Shown here piece after piece: positions 34,249 to 44,958 of a stretch of 64,000 nt of DNA. Source of the stretch: Larix kaempferi (Eukaryota; Streptophyta; Pinopsida; Pinales; Pinaceae); NCBI GenBank assembly GCA_027924585.1, contig BSBM01000092.1:10447001-10511000 (forward strand). The letters run 5' to 3'. The notes beneath the pieces were generated by a model. That model ran no database searches and was not told the origin of the DNA. It saw nothing but the letters and a program-made list of their open reading frames with translations. Numbering within the stretch: the stretch's first letter is position 1; each line of letters opens with the position of its first letter. A program made the position numbers and the translations under genes.

Positions 34249-35797
34249 CCCCATATGCGGGTGTAAACAATGACATGGTTGTGGATAGAAGTGCCACCTG
34301 CCCACCTGGCAGTGTGGATCCCCCACCTGGCAGCAACCCTTTGTCAGCACCCTTCCCCTGGCATCGACATTAAGAAGGCGTCCTGTACAAGACTACCTAG
34401 CATCCTTGCACGCATATGGATTAACTCCCTTCATGCTCTGGTGGTTAGCATTCAAGTTGGCGTGGTTCCATCTACATCCCAACTCCTTAACGGGCTCCAT
34501 CGCTCCATTATGCTCTCTTGTGCGAGGTCTGGACACTCCCTCTCCAAGGCTCTTGATATGAGGCTTCCTCTTCATGCTCCGAAGGTCGTCACCTGCCTCT
34601 GTTATTCTCTACCTTCTCCCACTGCAGAAAGCTCCGCTCCATATCCGTTCTCCTGCGAACTTGCTGACAGCGCCATGACTCGTCCGCGTGGTACTTCCAA
34701 GTGTGGAGCTGGTCATGGCATCGACAGGATTGCTACTTCTGCTAAGAAAGAGAAGAAAGCCAACAGTGGCTATGATGACAATGTCTTTGTTCCTGTTCGC
34801 AGGCTGGTCGATGAATGGGAATCACACAGCATCGCTGAGATTTTGGCCTTTGGCCTTTGGTAACCAAGGCAATCAAATCAATTACTATTGGTTGATGAAG
34901 AATATGTTGGGAACTCTGGTTGAAGAAATGTTGGCTAAATGGAATATGGCCAAGGTCTCTATAATGGATACCAGGGCTCATTTGGCCCATCTAGACGGGA
35001 TGTTGGTTGCTATGGAATCCAACTTGGTTGGTCGGAAATACTCTCTCTTTCTTAATTCCACTCCTCCCCATGACTCTGGCCCTAAAGCTCACACTGAGGG
35101 ACCGGCTGGAAATTTGAACGCTCAAGTTGATGGTGCCGCTACTGCAACAAACGCCCAAGCCACAGACAACTCCCTGCATGAGTCCTGTGGTGTAGCTGTT
35201 GCGGAAGGCTCTGCTCCTGTTCGGGGCTCCACCTCAGGGCCAAGTTCTCCTACTGCGGTCATTTTACAGGGAGCCCCTCCCCCTGGGACCTTCTTCCCTA
35301 CACCCTCGACTATAGACTCCTTGCACTACAAGAGGGTAAGGAAGACCGAAGACGATGTTGTCACTTCGCGCAAGACAAAGCCTCTGCTTATCCAACTCCC
35401 AATTCAGAATTGGGATGAAGACTTTTTCGGTAGTTGCCTCATCATTGAAGATAAACCCGGTCCCTAGAATGCAGACGCCAACACCTACAGCCGCTCTGAA
35501 CGAGCCCAACTCTTCTCTTTTTGTGGTTAGCATTTCCTTTTTTTCTCTGTTTTGGCTTATGGTTTACTATCAGACTCTAGCATGTCTAGCTGGTTTGGGT
35601 CAGTCCATGTTTTTAATGGTCGGATGTAATTATGTCAATGTCATTCAGCCCATAGATGGGCAGGTCTACATAGGTTTGTTTTTGTTCTTTTTGCTCCACG
35701 AGAAGCTACAGAAAGCTCTCGGATCTACAGACTCTCATGTGCATGTAACATTTTTTGTACTATAATATAATTTCCTTATGCAGCTTACAAAAAAAAA
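34249..35797 (+). mobile_element. Poly(A) retroposon with 14-bp TSD
   Basis: The element starts at ccccatatgcgggtg and ends in an A-run (35788-35797). The 14-bp sequence attacaagatgtca occurs directly before (34235-34248) and after (35798-35811) it. TSD plus A-tail is the signature of LINE-driven reverse transcription. GC content is far above that of the host transposon. No LINE domain is recognised, so it is a non-autonomous retroposon, a heavily 5'-deleted LINE or a processed pseudogene. Confidence 0.9.
34270..35467 (+). pseudogene. Unrecognised coding-like frames in retroposon
   Basis: Two overlapping frames look protein-like. The first is 34270-34863 (start ATG), whose tail KKEKKANSGYDDNVFVPVRR has a plausible hydrophilic style. 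The second, about 34860-35467, includes LMKNMLGTLVEEMLAKWNMA and ALHKRVRKTE-type basic sequence after a Pro/Ser/Thr-rich linker. A frameshift near 34860 may separate two parts of one protein. I do not recognise a domain, and the final 330 bp before the poly(A) is non-coding, like a 3' UTR. Confidence 0.35.
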
Positions 35798-37866
35798 ATT
35801 ACAAGATGTCATAATTTTTTGTAATAAATTTGTCTTAATTTAGACTAATGCATACATTTTTAGGTTATGTATTATTAATCTATAATTTTGTATGTAAATT
35901 TTCTAGAATAAAATCGATAGATACTTTTCTTTTTTTTTAAATGGTGATTTGTCATTTTTATCTATACTATATTATATTTTATTATCAATTTTTTTTAAAA
36001 AGATATGTATTCTGTAGCTTTGCAACTAATTCCGCTTGTTTAAGTTTATTATTCATTTACATAATTCTCTACTTACATGGTTTTATTTAGGATTCCATTT
36101 AGAACTTAGTCAATCTTAAACACTTATCAACACATATAAATAATAATATTTTAAAAGTTAACAAAGTCATTTAACTCAATCTCACATGTAGCCTCTTGTG
36201 TCGCTTTATATAATGGATATTGGATTATTTGCATAATATTGTACTTTCTATGAATATGGGCTAATCTTGTTGTGCAATCTTCTATGAATATGTTTTTTTA
36301 ACTAAATTAAAGCATACAAATCATGCCTAAGCTTGGAACATGAGACTTACTAATTTTTTTTTACCAAACTAAAACATCTATATGATTTCTAAACTTGATG
36401 GAACATGAGGCAAATTTTTATATACATCTCTCATATTCTTCTACCCTCCATCCATTTGGTAATGCGCTCCACTTTCTATTTTTTTTAATTCTCATTGTTC
36501 ACAATTTTTTTTAATGATTAGCACATCATCTCTTTCAAAATGTGTTTGGCACACAATTTACTTTCCTTTTCGGAGGCTAAACTAAATTGATATGTGCTAT
36601 TATAATATATAAAGCATAGATTGGGTAATAAACGTACCTTTAACTAGATTTTTAAATAATTGTATTTAAAAGTGTATGTTTAGTAGATTAAAGTTGTTTT
36701 TGTAAATGTTTGATATTTGATAGCTTTGACAGTTTCTTATTTAAAAGTCTCGAAGAACATCATTTTTAAGTCGAGTCATACTTCAGAGTGTCATGAATAT
36801 GGTTAATTTGTCAAAGAGCTTCTATTCATTAGTTTATTTTAAAATGGTTTTGAAGACTTTTATTGATTTGGTTTATTTTAAAAAGGTTTGGAAGACTTCA
36901 ATTTACACTTGTAACATCATCAATGCTTTATTAATAGTTGGTAACACCTAGATCTCTCCATCTCTACTTCAACTTTTAAAGGCATGAAGTAGTGGTGCAT
37001 TTCTCTATTGCTTTTAGGCTATAAGTAAATAATACATTATTACTGATGTTTGAGATTCTATACTTCAACTTTTAGGGCCTGAAGTAGTGGTGCATTTCTC
37101 TATTGCTTTTAGGCTATACATAAATATACATTATTACCGATGTTTGAGATTCTATATTACTGATATTTAGAGTTGCTAAACCAAAGATTTTGTCCATTAT
37201 CTATATATGGAGGGTTTATTTTGGGAATGCTCAACACTACTGACATAGAGATGTTGATCCTTTAGAAGCATCTGCTTAATCCAGAATCCATAGTTTTTTG
37301 GAAGTGAACTACCTTTGCAAAATGCGGTATTTTAATATAAATATTCTACAGTTTTTTTTTTCAAGGGAAAATATACATTATTACAAGTGTACAACTATTA
37401 CATTAAAATATTTCTAAATTATTTCATTAAATCATTTCTAAGAGACAAGTATAAGCAACTTTATTGGTAATTTTACTTGTTATAAGTAGTACTTGAATTC
37501 GAAACACATATTCATGATGGTACGTAATATTTCAAATTTTGAATTTGAGTTATATTTTTGTTTAAAAAAATATATTTTATAGAAAAGTACTTGAAGTACT
37601 TTATTTTATAAGTATTAGAAGTACTAAGAATATGAATATTATATTAAAGTTACTTTGTGACTGTTTTTTTCATTATGAGTATGGTTAACTATGGGTTTGC
37701 ATCCACCATTTAGAATTTGACAAATAACTATCTTTAACTCAAGTAATGCCACCTCAAGTATAATACATGATGTCATTCTCTAGAATGTGATTGGTTCTTG
37801 TAAAGTTGATGTTGATAGTACTTTTTTTGTTTTGAGGCCCATTTTAGACCTCAAAATTCCCCTAAT

Positions 37867-38570
37867 GAGTGGTGAATGATTGACCAAGTGAATTGCCACC
37901 TAAGAGGAGTATCAGTCACCATATTGACTTGATACCTGGATCAAATTTGCCAAACAAGGCTGCATATAGAATGACACCTCGGGAAAATGAAGAAATTAGA
38001 AATCAAGTGAAGTAACTACTAGACAACGGGCTGATCAGAGAAAGCCTTAGCCCATGTGTTGTACCAAAGGTACTAAGTCCAAATAAGGATGGAACCTGGA
38101 GGATGTGCACTGATTCAAAAGCCATCAACAAAATAACAATCAGATATAGATTTCCATTGCCTAGAATAGATGATTTACTAGACTGTGTAGACGGTGCAAG
38201 GTATTTTTCCAAGATTGATTTGAAAATTGGTTACCATCAAATCAGAATCAGAGAGGGAGATGAGTGGAAAACAGCATTCAAGACAAATGATGGGTTGTAT
38301 GAATGGCTTGTCATGCCATTTGGCTTATCAAATGCACCAAGTACCTTTATGAGATTAATGAATGAGGTGTTGAAAGAATTTATTGGAAAGCTTGTCATAG
38401 TATATCTAGATGATATATTAATATACAGTCGGTCCAAAGAAGAACATTTGAGGCACTTGAGTCATGTCTTAAAGAAATTGCAGCAGGAGAAATTGATAAT
38501 AAATCTGAAAAAAATGTTCATTTTTAAAGTCTGAACTTATATATCTTGGCCTTGTCATTTTTGAGGAGGG
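37867..38570 (+). pseudogene. Chromovirus reverse transcriptase
   Basis: After the DNA transposon the pol frame resumes with LPPKRSISHHIDLIPG (about 37897-37945), then NLPNKAAYRMTPRENEEIRN. A stop near 38013 precedes CVVPKV-type sequence and then [53 protein letters not shown] and the catalytic [10 protein letters not shown] (about 38398-38428). A frameshift near 38530 follows. YLDD is the normal gypsy catalytic motif. Confidence 0.93.
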
Positions 38571-39359
38571 ATTAAAGATGGATCCTGAAAAGGTGAAAGC
38601 TATCCAAGAGTGTCCTTCAACCAATAATATTTCCGAGGTAAGGAGCTTCCATGGGTTGTCTAGTTTTTACCAGAAATTAATAAGAAATTTCAGTAAGATT
38701 AGTGCACCAATAATTGAGACCATTAAAAAAGATAAGCAGCCATTCAAGTGGACTATTGAAGTTGAAAGGAGCTTTCATTTGTTGAAAAAAAGGGTCAATG
38801 AGCAACCTATTTTAGCTTTACCAGATTTCCAAAAACCATTTCAAGTGAAGTGTGATGCCAGTGGAGAAGCCATAGGAGCTGTGTTGAATCAAGAAGACAA
38901 AAACGTAGCCTATTTCAGTGAGAAGTTGAATGAAGCCAGGAAGAAATACTCATCATATGACAAAGAGTTTTATCCTGTAGTTCAATCACTAAAGAAATGG
39001 AGGCATTACTTGTTGCCTAAAGAATTTATTTTGTATTTCGACAATCATCCTTACAATACATAATGCAGCAGCCAAAACTGAACCAAAGACATGTAAAATG
39101 GGTCGAATATCTACAAAATTTTACTTTTGTGATAAAGCATATTAGTGGACAATCTAATAAGATTGCAGATGCCTTAAGCAGGAGGACTTTGATAATGCAA
39201 GAAAATCAAGTGCAGGTTACAGTGTTTGACTCCATGAAAGAGTTGTATGAAGATAATGTAGATTTCAAGGAAGCATTTGAGGCTTGTAAAAGTCCAGCAG
39301 TAAGGGACAAAACTCCATGGTTAGAATGCATGATACAGGATGGTTGGTTTATTATTTAA
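38571..39359 (+). pseudogene. Chromovirus RNase H and connection
   Basis: KMDPEKVKAIQECPSTNN and FHGLSSFYQKLIRNFS form the linker. RNase H gives VKCDASGEAIGAVLNQ, VAYFSEKLNEARKKYSSYDK (D and E catalytic residues visible) and HYLLPKEFILYFDNHP, then a TAA near 39061. The next frame continues LNQRHVKWVEYLQNFTFVIK and NKIADALSRR, to 39359. Confidence 0.92.
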
Positions 39360-40430
39360 AAGTAACCAGCTTTGTATTCCTAAATGCTCAATGAGAGAAA
39401 ACTTAATCAAAGAGAAACACAGTGGAGGATTAAGTGGGCATTTTGGACATGATAAAACTCTGGAACAGCTAAAGCATTTTTATTTCTGGCCAAGGATGAG
39501 AACAGATGTACAGAAGTTCGTGTATAAATGTATAGTCTGTCAACATGCAAAAGGGAGAAGCCAAAACACCGGTTTGTATACACCACTTCCAATCCCCAAC
39601 AGACCTTGGGATTCAATTAGCATGGATTTCATTTTGGGTTTGCCAAAAACACAGAAGGGTTATGATTCAATTTTTGTTGTTGTTGATAGATTCTCCAAAA
39701 TGGCACATTTTATCTCTTGTTTCAAAACTAGTGATGCTACAAACATAGCTAATCTGTTTTTTAAGGAAATTGTAAGATTGCATGGACTTCCAAGAAACAT
39801 TGTTTCTGATAGAGACTCTAAATTCATTGGACATTTCTGGAAGACCCTGTGGAAGAAACTTGGAACAAACTTGAGTTTCAGTTCAGCATACCACCCTCAA
39901 ACAGATGGACAAACCGAAGAGGTTAATAGAAGTTTGGGAAATATTTTAAGGAGCTTAGTTGGAGAACGTCCCAAGCAGTGGGATCAAGCACTCGCTCAGG
40001 ATGAATTTGCTTATAATGATTCCCCAAACAGGAGCACAGGCCAAAGTCCATTTTAGATTGTATATGGAATGCACCCAAGAGGCATTTATGAACTCAGAGA
40101 TTTAGGAAAAGTTGAAAGAAGAAGTACAGATGGAGAGGACTTTGCTACAACAATGCATGAGGTCCATGAATAGGTAAAATCGAAACTACAGGACAATAGC
40201 ATCAAATACAAAGGTAGAGCATATTTGAAAAGGAGGGAACAAAGTTTTGAAGTTAGTGAATTAGTTTTGGCACACCTGAGGAAGGAAAGGTTTCCAAGAG
40301 GAGAGTATAACAAATTGAAATATAAGAAAATTGGACCCTGTAAAATTCTCAGGAAATTTTCAAACAATGCATATGAACTAGAATTGCCATCAGGTATGGA
40401 AATATCACCAATTTTTAATGTTGCAGATTT
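39360..40430 (+). pseudogene. Chromovirus integrase with GPY/F module
   Basis: [20 protein letters not shown] and CIVCQHAKG supply the HHCC zinc-binding domain (about 39418-39555). The catalytic core has D in [11 protein letters not shown] in [13 protein letters not shown] and E in [12 protein letters not shown], so the D-D-E triad is intact. A TAG at about 40054 and another near 40171 break the frame. The GPY/F region follows (SELVLAHLRKERFPRGEYNK, KKIGPCKILRKFSNNAYELE, about 40252-40390). Integrase joins element DNA to the genome. Confidence 0.93.
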
Positions 40431-40529
40431 ATATAAATACAATGCAGATACAACAGAAGGGACAGTGGAAGAGAATGACAACAGTAAAAGAAGACAACAG
40501 GTCCAATGGCAGAAACAGATTCCAGTTGA

Positions 40530-40667
40530 AGCAAAATTACAGGCAGAGAAGATCTTAGACAAGAGAGTGAAGAAGAAAATCAGAGGAAAAGAGTACTTTG
40601 AGTACTTAGTGAAGTGGATAGGTCATCCAGTAGAATATTCAACATGTTTGACAGCCACAATGTTATA
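40530..40667 (+). pseudogene. C-terminal chromodomain
   Basis: AEKILDKRVKKKIRGKEYFE and YLVKWIGHPVEYSTC (about 40540-40640) form the first two-thirds of a chromodomain at the integrase C-terminus, which classifies the element as a chromovirus. The usual W following the E-x-S/T motif is lost by a frame change (ending in LTATML). Chromodomains steer integration toward modified histones. Confidence 0.85.
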
Positions 40668-40734
40668 GAAAAGTGGCACCTGTATAGAAGAACTCATGGA
40701 CAGGAGTCCATGAATCTTTTCCAGTCCGGAAACC

Positions 40735-41711
40735 TAATGCAGGAGCATTAGGAAGGAGAATAAATTTTTATTATTATTGTGTTCTAGATTAGATTGAGTT
40801 AGTTGAGTGATGGTGAGGTGTGTTGTAATAATGGCTATTTGTCCAAATGGGCTCTCAAATCCCTAAAGAGCCAGCGTTTGTTAGTTGTTTAGATAGTTTG
40901 TGATATTTGAATGTTGTAGATTTTATTTGTAAGGATCCAAAACCAGATTCTGGTAATTCCTTAAAAATGGGACTGTAATCGAATTTTGGTTGTTGTTGGA
41001 ATAGAAAAGCAGAGTAATCATGCTTTGTGGGTTTTCATGAATTCATTTGGTTCCAGATAACCATTCCCTATTGAGATAGTCGCCACTGGACATATAAATC
41101 TAATCCTAGTGTTGAATCTTATTGGAGAGGAAGCTAATTGATCGTGATACTTGATCAATTGATCTTTGGTGACTTGTATTCGACAATGAATCTCCAGAAT
41201 ATCTGAAGAATTTGTTAATGCAGGAGTTTCTCTGAAATAATATGAAACAAAACTTGGTTCTACTTGAAGATCGCTGCGTCTAGCTGCTAATGAATGTTGA
41301 AAGTTGATCTCTGCTCTAAGGGGGTTGAAACGATTTCAAAGGCCAACTCCTTCACCAAGTCCAAATACCACATGGATCAAATCCTTAGAAAGAAGCCATG
41401 CGCACAACCGAAACCCTGGACGCCTTTGCTTTTGAGGTTAAATAAAAGGAAACGCTGCCAGGTCAGTTTTACTCCGTTGGATTGAACGAAGAACAGTCAC
41501 GATTTGCTGTGGAAGGTAAAGTACCATGGAAAAGTCAAACAACTCTACATCATTGATCTGAGTGAAATCAACGGTGGCTGAGTGTGTAGTTTGAATTCTT
41601 TTCCCTATCAAAATATAGACATATATATTGATTAGCGAGTTGAAGACTGGCTCAACAAAATTTGTATCATTATAGAGTGGAATTCATTTATTGCTTTCCT
41701 GGTTGCCATCA
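40735..41711 (+). repeat. 3' LTR of chromovirus
   Basis: Starts TAATGCAGGAGC (TG mutated to TA) and ends GGTTGCCATCA, 977 bp, the same length as the 5' LTR. The sequence just before it (ccagtccggaaacc) is a weak polypurine tract. Confidence 0.93.
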
Positions 41712-44470
41712 TATGTGGTCAAAGGGATCTGGAAAGAAAAGTGGTGGCCCATTTCTCCTCTATTTTCAAGGATCCTACAAATACAGATATTTTGGCCCAA
41801 CTAAAGGTGGTTCAACATTATCCTTGGTTTTTTACCGAGGAGGAGGGTTTACAGATGGGTTGTCAGGTCACCTTGGCAGAGGTTGAAGCTTTTATTAGAA
41901 AATTTTCCAAATAAAAAAGTATGGGCCTAGATGAGTGGACAATCAAACTTTTTTTTTCCTTTTTCGATCTGATAGGGGGAGATATTGTGAAAGTGGTGTA
42001 AGAATCGAGGGTTAAAGGTGTGGTAACTGACTCCTGAAATGCTACTTTTCTAACTCTCATCCCAAAAACCTCCAAGACAGAATCTTTTGATGAGTATAGA
42101 CTGATTTCCCTCTATAACTTGGTTTACAAAATTATTTCTAAGGTGATAGCTAACCAAATTACGTCGAAGTTAGCAGAATGTTTGTCCTAGGAATAGTTTG
42201 GTTTTCTTAACAAAATACAAATTATGGATGCCACAGGGGTCACCCAAGAGTGTTTACACTCTATCAAGATCAAACAATTGAAAGCTTTGATTCTCAATAT
42301 GGATCTCATAAAATCTTATGATAGAGTGGAATGGGGTTATCTCAGACTTGTTCTAATCCAAATTGGGTTGCCTCTCCTTATGACTGACTGGATTATGACT
42401 TATATTACTTCTGCAAATTTGTTTGTTCTCATCAATGGCAGTCATACAGTCTTCTACAATTGCTCCAAAGGACTCTGACAAGTATGTATTCTCTCTTCAT
42501 TGTTGTTCCTTTTGGTAGTGGAGGGCCTAATTAGAAGGCTTGCTGGGATAGCTAAAGCTGAAAATAACCTGAATGGGGTGAACTTGACCTTTACTTTGCA
42601 CATTTCCCATTTATAATTTGTGGACGATGTTTTGTTTTTCGGGGATGGTACTGTTTCGGATTGGAGGTCTTTTTTTAACATTATTAACCTCTTTTGTAAT
42701 GCCACGGAGATGGAAATCATCCCACAAAAATATTTCTTTTATTCATCATGAGGTGGATGACAGTGTTATGGATCATATATTACAGTGCCCCCCTATAAAA
42801 TTGAAGGCTTAGCCTCTAGGTTCAAATACTTGGGCTTCTTCTTAAAGCCAAATAAGTATGTGGTAGCTGATTGGATGTGGATCCTCTGGAAATTGGAGAG
42901 AAGGATTGAATGTTGGAGCAACAAATGGCTCTTTGTGGGTAGCAGACTTATTTTGCTGAAGTCAGTCTTGGAAAGTATTCCAGTGTACTAGCTTGCGTTG
43001 GAAAAAATCCCTCATGTGATCCTACACACCCTAAGAAAGAAAATGATGCAGTTTTTATGGTCAGGTAATGGGAACGGTTCAAAATTGCATTTAGCAAGTT
43101 GGGAGAGTATTTCAACGCCAAAAGTATTCGGAGGATGGGGGATGAAAAACCTCATTTGGTATAGAGATGCATTGAGTCCAAAAAGTTTATGGCGAGGGTT
43201 ATTTGGTGAGGGACTTTGGAGGGATCGACTTCATTCAAAATATCTAAGAAATATGGCGGTGTTACAGTGGCTCGGGTCTCCATTTAGAAAGGTTGTCAAT
43301 GCTTCTCCATTATTGGATGGTTTTTTTAAGGTCTATTCCTGGATGGGCTATGGGATTTCATGGATGAAAGTATTGTCTTTGTGGGTATTGATCCATTCAT
43401 TGTTGGAGAATCCTTCTTTCAGTTGTATTCTCGCCTAATTCAAGAGCTACATTCCACAGGTCATTTTAGGTTGACTCAGATGCGTAACTTACAAGGCTCC
43501 CCTTCTTATTGGTTATCACTGTTGGAAATCAGGCTTTCTGCTGAGCTGGAAATATAATGGAGTTATTATATTGCTGGTCTAAGTTGACTTGGTGTTAGGT
43601 TGATGGACAAGCCAAACAAGCTTGCGTGGGCTTGGAATGGCTCGGATGGTCAAATTAGTGCCAAATTGGGATATGAAGTTATTGCAAACTCTAATGTACA
43701 GACCATAAGGAAGTGGCGGTTAAAAAATTTATGGAAACTTTACTTGCCTCTGAAAATCAAATGTTTTGCTTGGCTCTACCTAGAAAACAAAATCTTGACA
43801 TGGGATTTAACCTAATGATAAGGGGCTTCATTGGTCCTAGTTATTGTGTTATGTGTAAGGATGGTTTTGAATCCAGGACAACATTTGTTTGTTGATTGCA
43901 ATATCTCCATAGAGGTCTGGGCTAAGGTTTTGTCCATATACAATATTTCTGTAAATTGGCGGAGGGCATATTTTGGCGACTACTGGAAGTTTTGGTACAT
44001 TATGTTGCCACGGTTCAGGGAACTTCCTTTTATTATATGTTGATTCTTATGGAAAGAAAAGAATGCAACAATTTTCAATGGAGCTCACTTGCAAATACAA
44101 GGCCTTAGCTCAAAGATAATTGGTTTATACAAGGATTATTCCAGATCTCGAACACACCACAAGGTTATGAGGATGATCGAACCTGCTTATCCTTTAGGTG
44201 TCATTCTTGGTTCTTTCAATGGAGTTACTTCAACCGGAAAAAGCGGTGTTGGGATGAAAATTATAATCTTTGACAGGATTAGATTTGCTTTATGGATGGA
44301 ATGCGATTCCGACACAAATACTAGGGCTGAGTTACTTGCCTTACGAGGTTTATTCTAGTTTGCTCAAATTAAGGAATTAACTATTGGAAACATTTACGAT
44401 GACTCAAAGGTGGTGATCGACTAGGTAGCAAAGAACACCTCTATTTAGCTGGATAGGATTGAATAGTGGT
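41712..44470 (+). pseudogene. LINE ORF2: reverse transcriptase, zinc finger, RNase H
   Basis: Continuation of ORF2 after the chromovirus. The finger region reads KTSKTESFDEYRLISLYNLV. The palm has LNMDLIKSYDRVEWGYL (family F-D becomes Y-D). The catalytic block reads HISHL-stop-FVDDVLFFGD (about 42600-42643; FVDD in place of YADD). Thumb follows (SRFKYLGFFLKPNKY, ECWSNKWLFVGSRLILLKSV). A C-terminal zinc-binding segment (KIKCFAWLYLENKILTWDLT, then SYCVMCKDGFES, about 43746-43880) resembles zf-RVT. RNase H gives TGKSGVGMKII and TNTRAELLALRGL (about 44232-44355). Many stops mark decay. Confidence 0.88.
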
Positions 44471-44958
44471 GTTCTGGGGTGCAGGAGCTTATGGAAGTTT
44501 TTACATACTTATCTTTTTCTCATATCTATCGGAAATTTAATAAGGAGGCTCATCAGCTTTCCAAAAGAGTTGTTGGATGCCTAGATGTGATTCTTTTCTT
44601 TGAGAAAACAAAGGACTTATTTACTGTCGAGGAGGGATCGGTGAAGGGCTATTAAGGTCACTGCTCTCTTGTCGACTGTGGATTTGTTTTTTTGATGCAG
44701 TGATACAATTCTAAAATTTTGGTTCATTGATGTTGTTTTTGTGTGTTTGAGTATCTTGACCACTTTTTTTAGTGTTCTGCTCTTACTTTTGATTATCATC
44801 TTGGAAATCCTTTTGATATATTTCGATCCTGTATTTTTGGTCTTTTATGGAAGCTTATTTTATCCACAGTATGATGTGATATGTGGAGCCTAATGTTGTT
44901 TTTTGATTTTGATTCAATCGTTGAATATCAAGTTACTCTTTTTTCTTTTGAAAAAAAA

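Larger units (their letters stand above)
32217..37864. mobile_element. DNA transposon with perfect 32-bp TIRs, non-autonomous
   Basis: The ends are exact inverted repeats: 32217-32248 (taggggaattttgaggtc...) and 37833-37864. The first 32 bases are identical, then the sequences diverge. The flanking dinucleotide is AT on both sides (32215-32216, 37865-37866). Choosing AT as TSD lets gag-pol read EFHNI-MSGE across the empty site without a shift; reading it as TA is also possible. A short subterminal inverted match (ttgagttaaa) lies inside each end. The interior is extremely AT-rich with TA microsatellites (32541-32560, 32737-32765, 33283-33303) and no transposase. It holds a nested retroposon (34249-35797). 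The superfamily is unassigned; short TSD and TIR start do not fit hAT, Mutator or CACTA. Confidence 0.9.
29414..41711 (+). mobile_element. Ty3/gypsy chromovirus, 12.3 kb with nested inserts
   Basis: Both LTRs are 977 bp (29414-30390, 40735-41711). The 5-bp target site reads TATCT on the left (29409-29413) and TATGT on the right (41712-41716), one mismatch. Removing the element and one target copy joins LINE ORF2 in frame, from EGRLIS to GQRDLERKV. PBS tRNA-Met type at 30393. Order: gag, protease, RT, RNase H, integrase, chromodomain, the gypsy order. A 5.65-kb DNA transposon splits protease from RT (32217-37864). Net of that, the element was about 6.65 kb. Stops at several sites and lost residues show it is inactive. 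Confidence 0.95.
23870..44958 (+). mobile_element. L1-type plant LINE, split by insertions
   Basis: A non-LTR retrotransposon read in pieces. ORF1 has a DUF4283-type domain and a zinc-knuckle remnant (26540-27780, with a probable N-terminus at 24071-24322). ORF2 has endonuclease, reverse transcriptase, a zinc-binding region and RNase H (28270-29413 and 41712-44470). The 3' end carries an A-run (44951-44958) after ttactcttttttcttttg. A chromovirus inserted inside ORF2 at 29413/41712. Another stretch of unknown origin (24323-26540) separates the ORF1 pieces. The 5' boundary is approximate and no TSD was found. Stops and shifts make it inactive. Confidence 0.85.
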
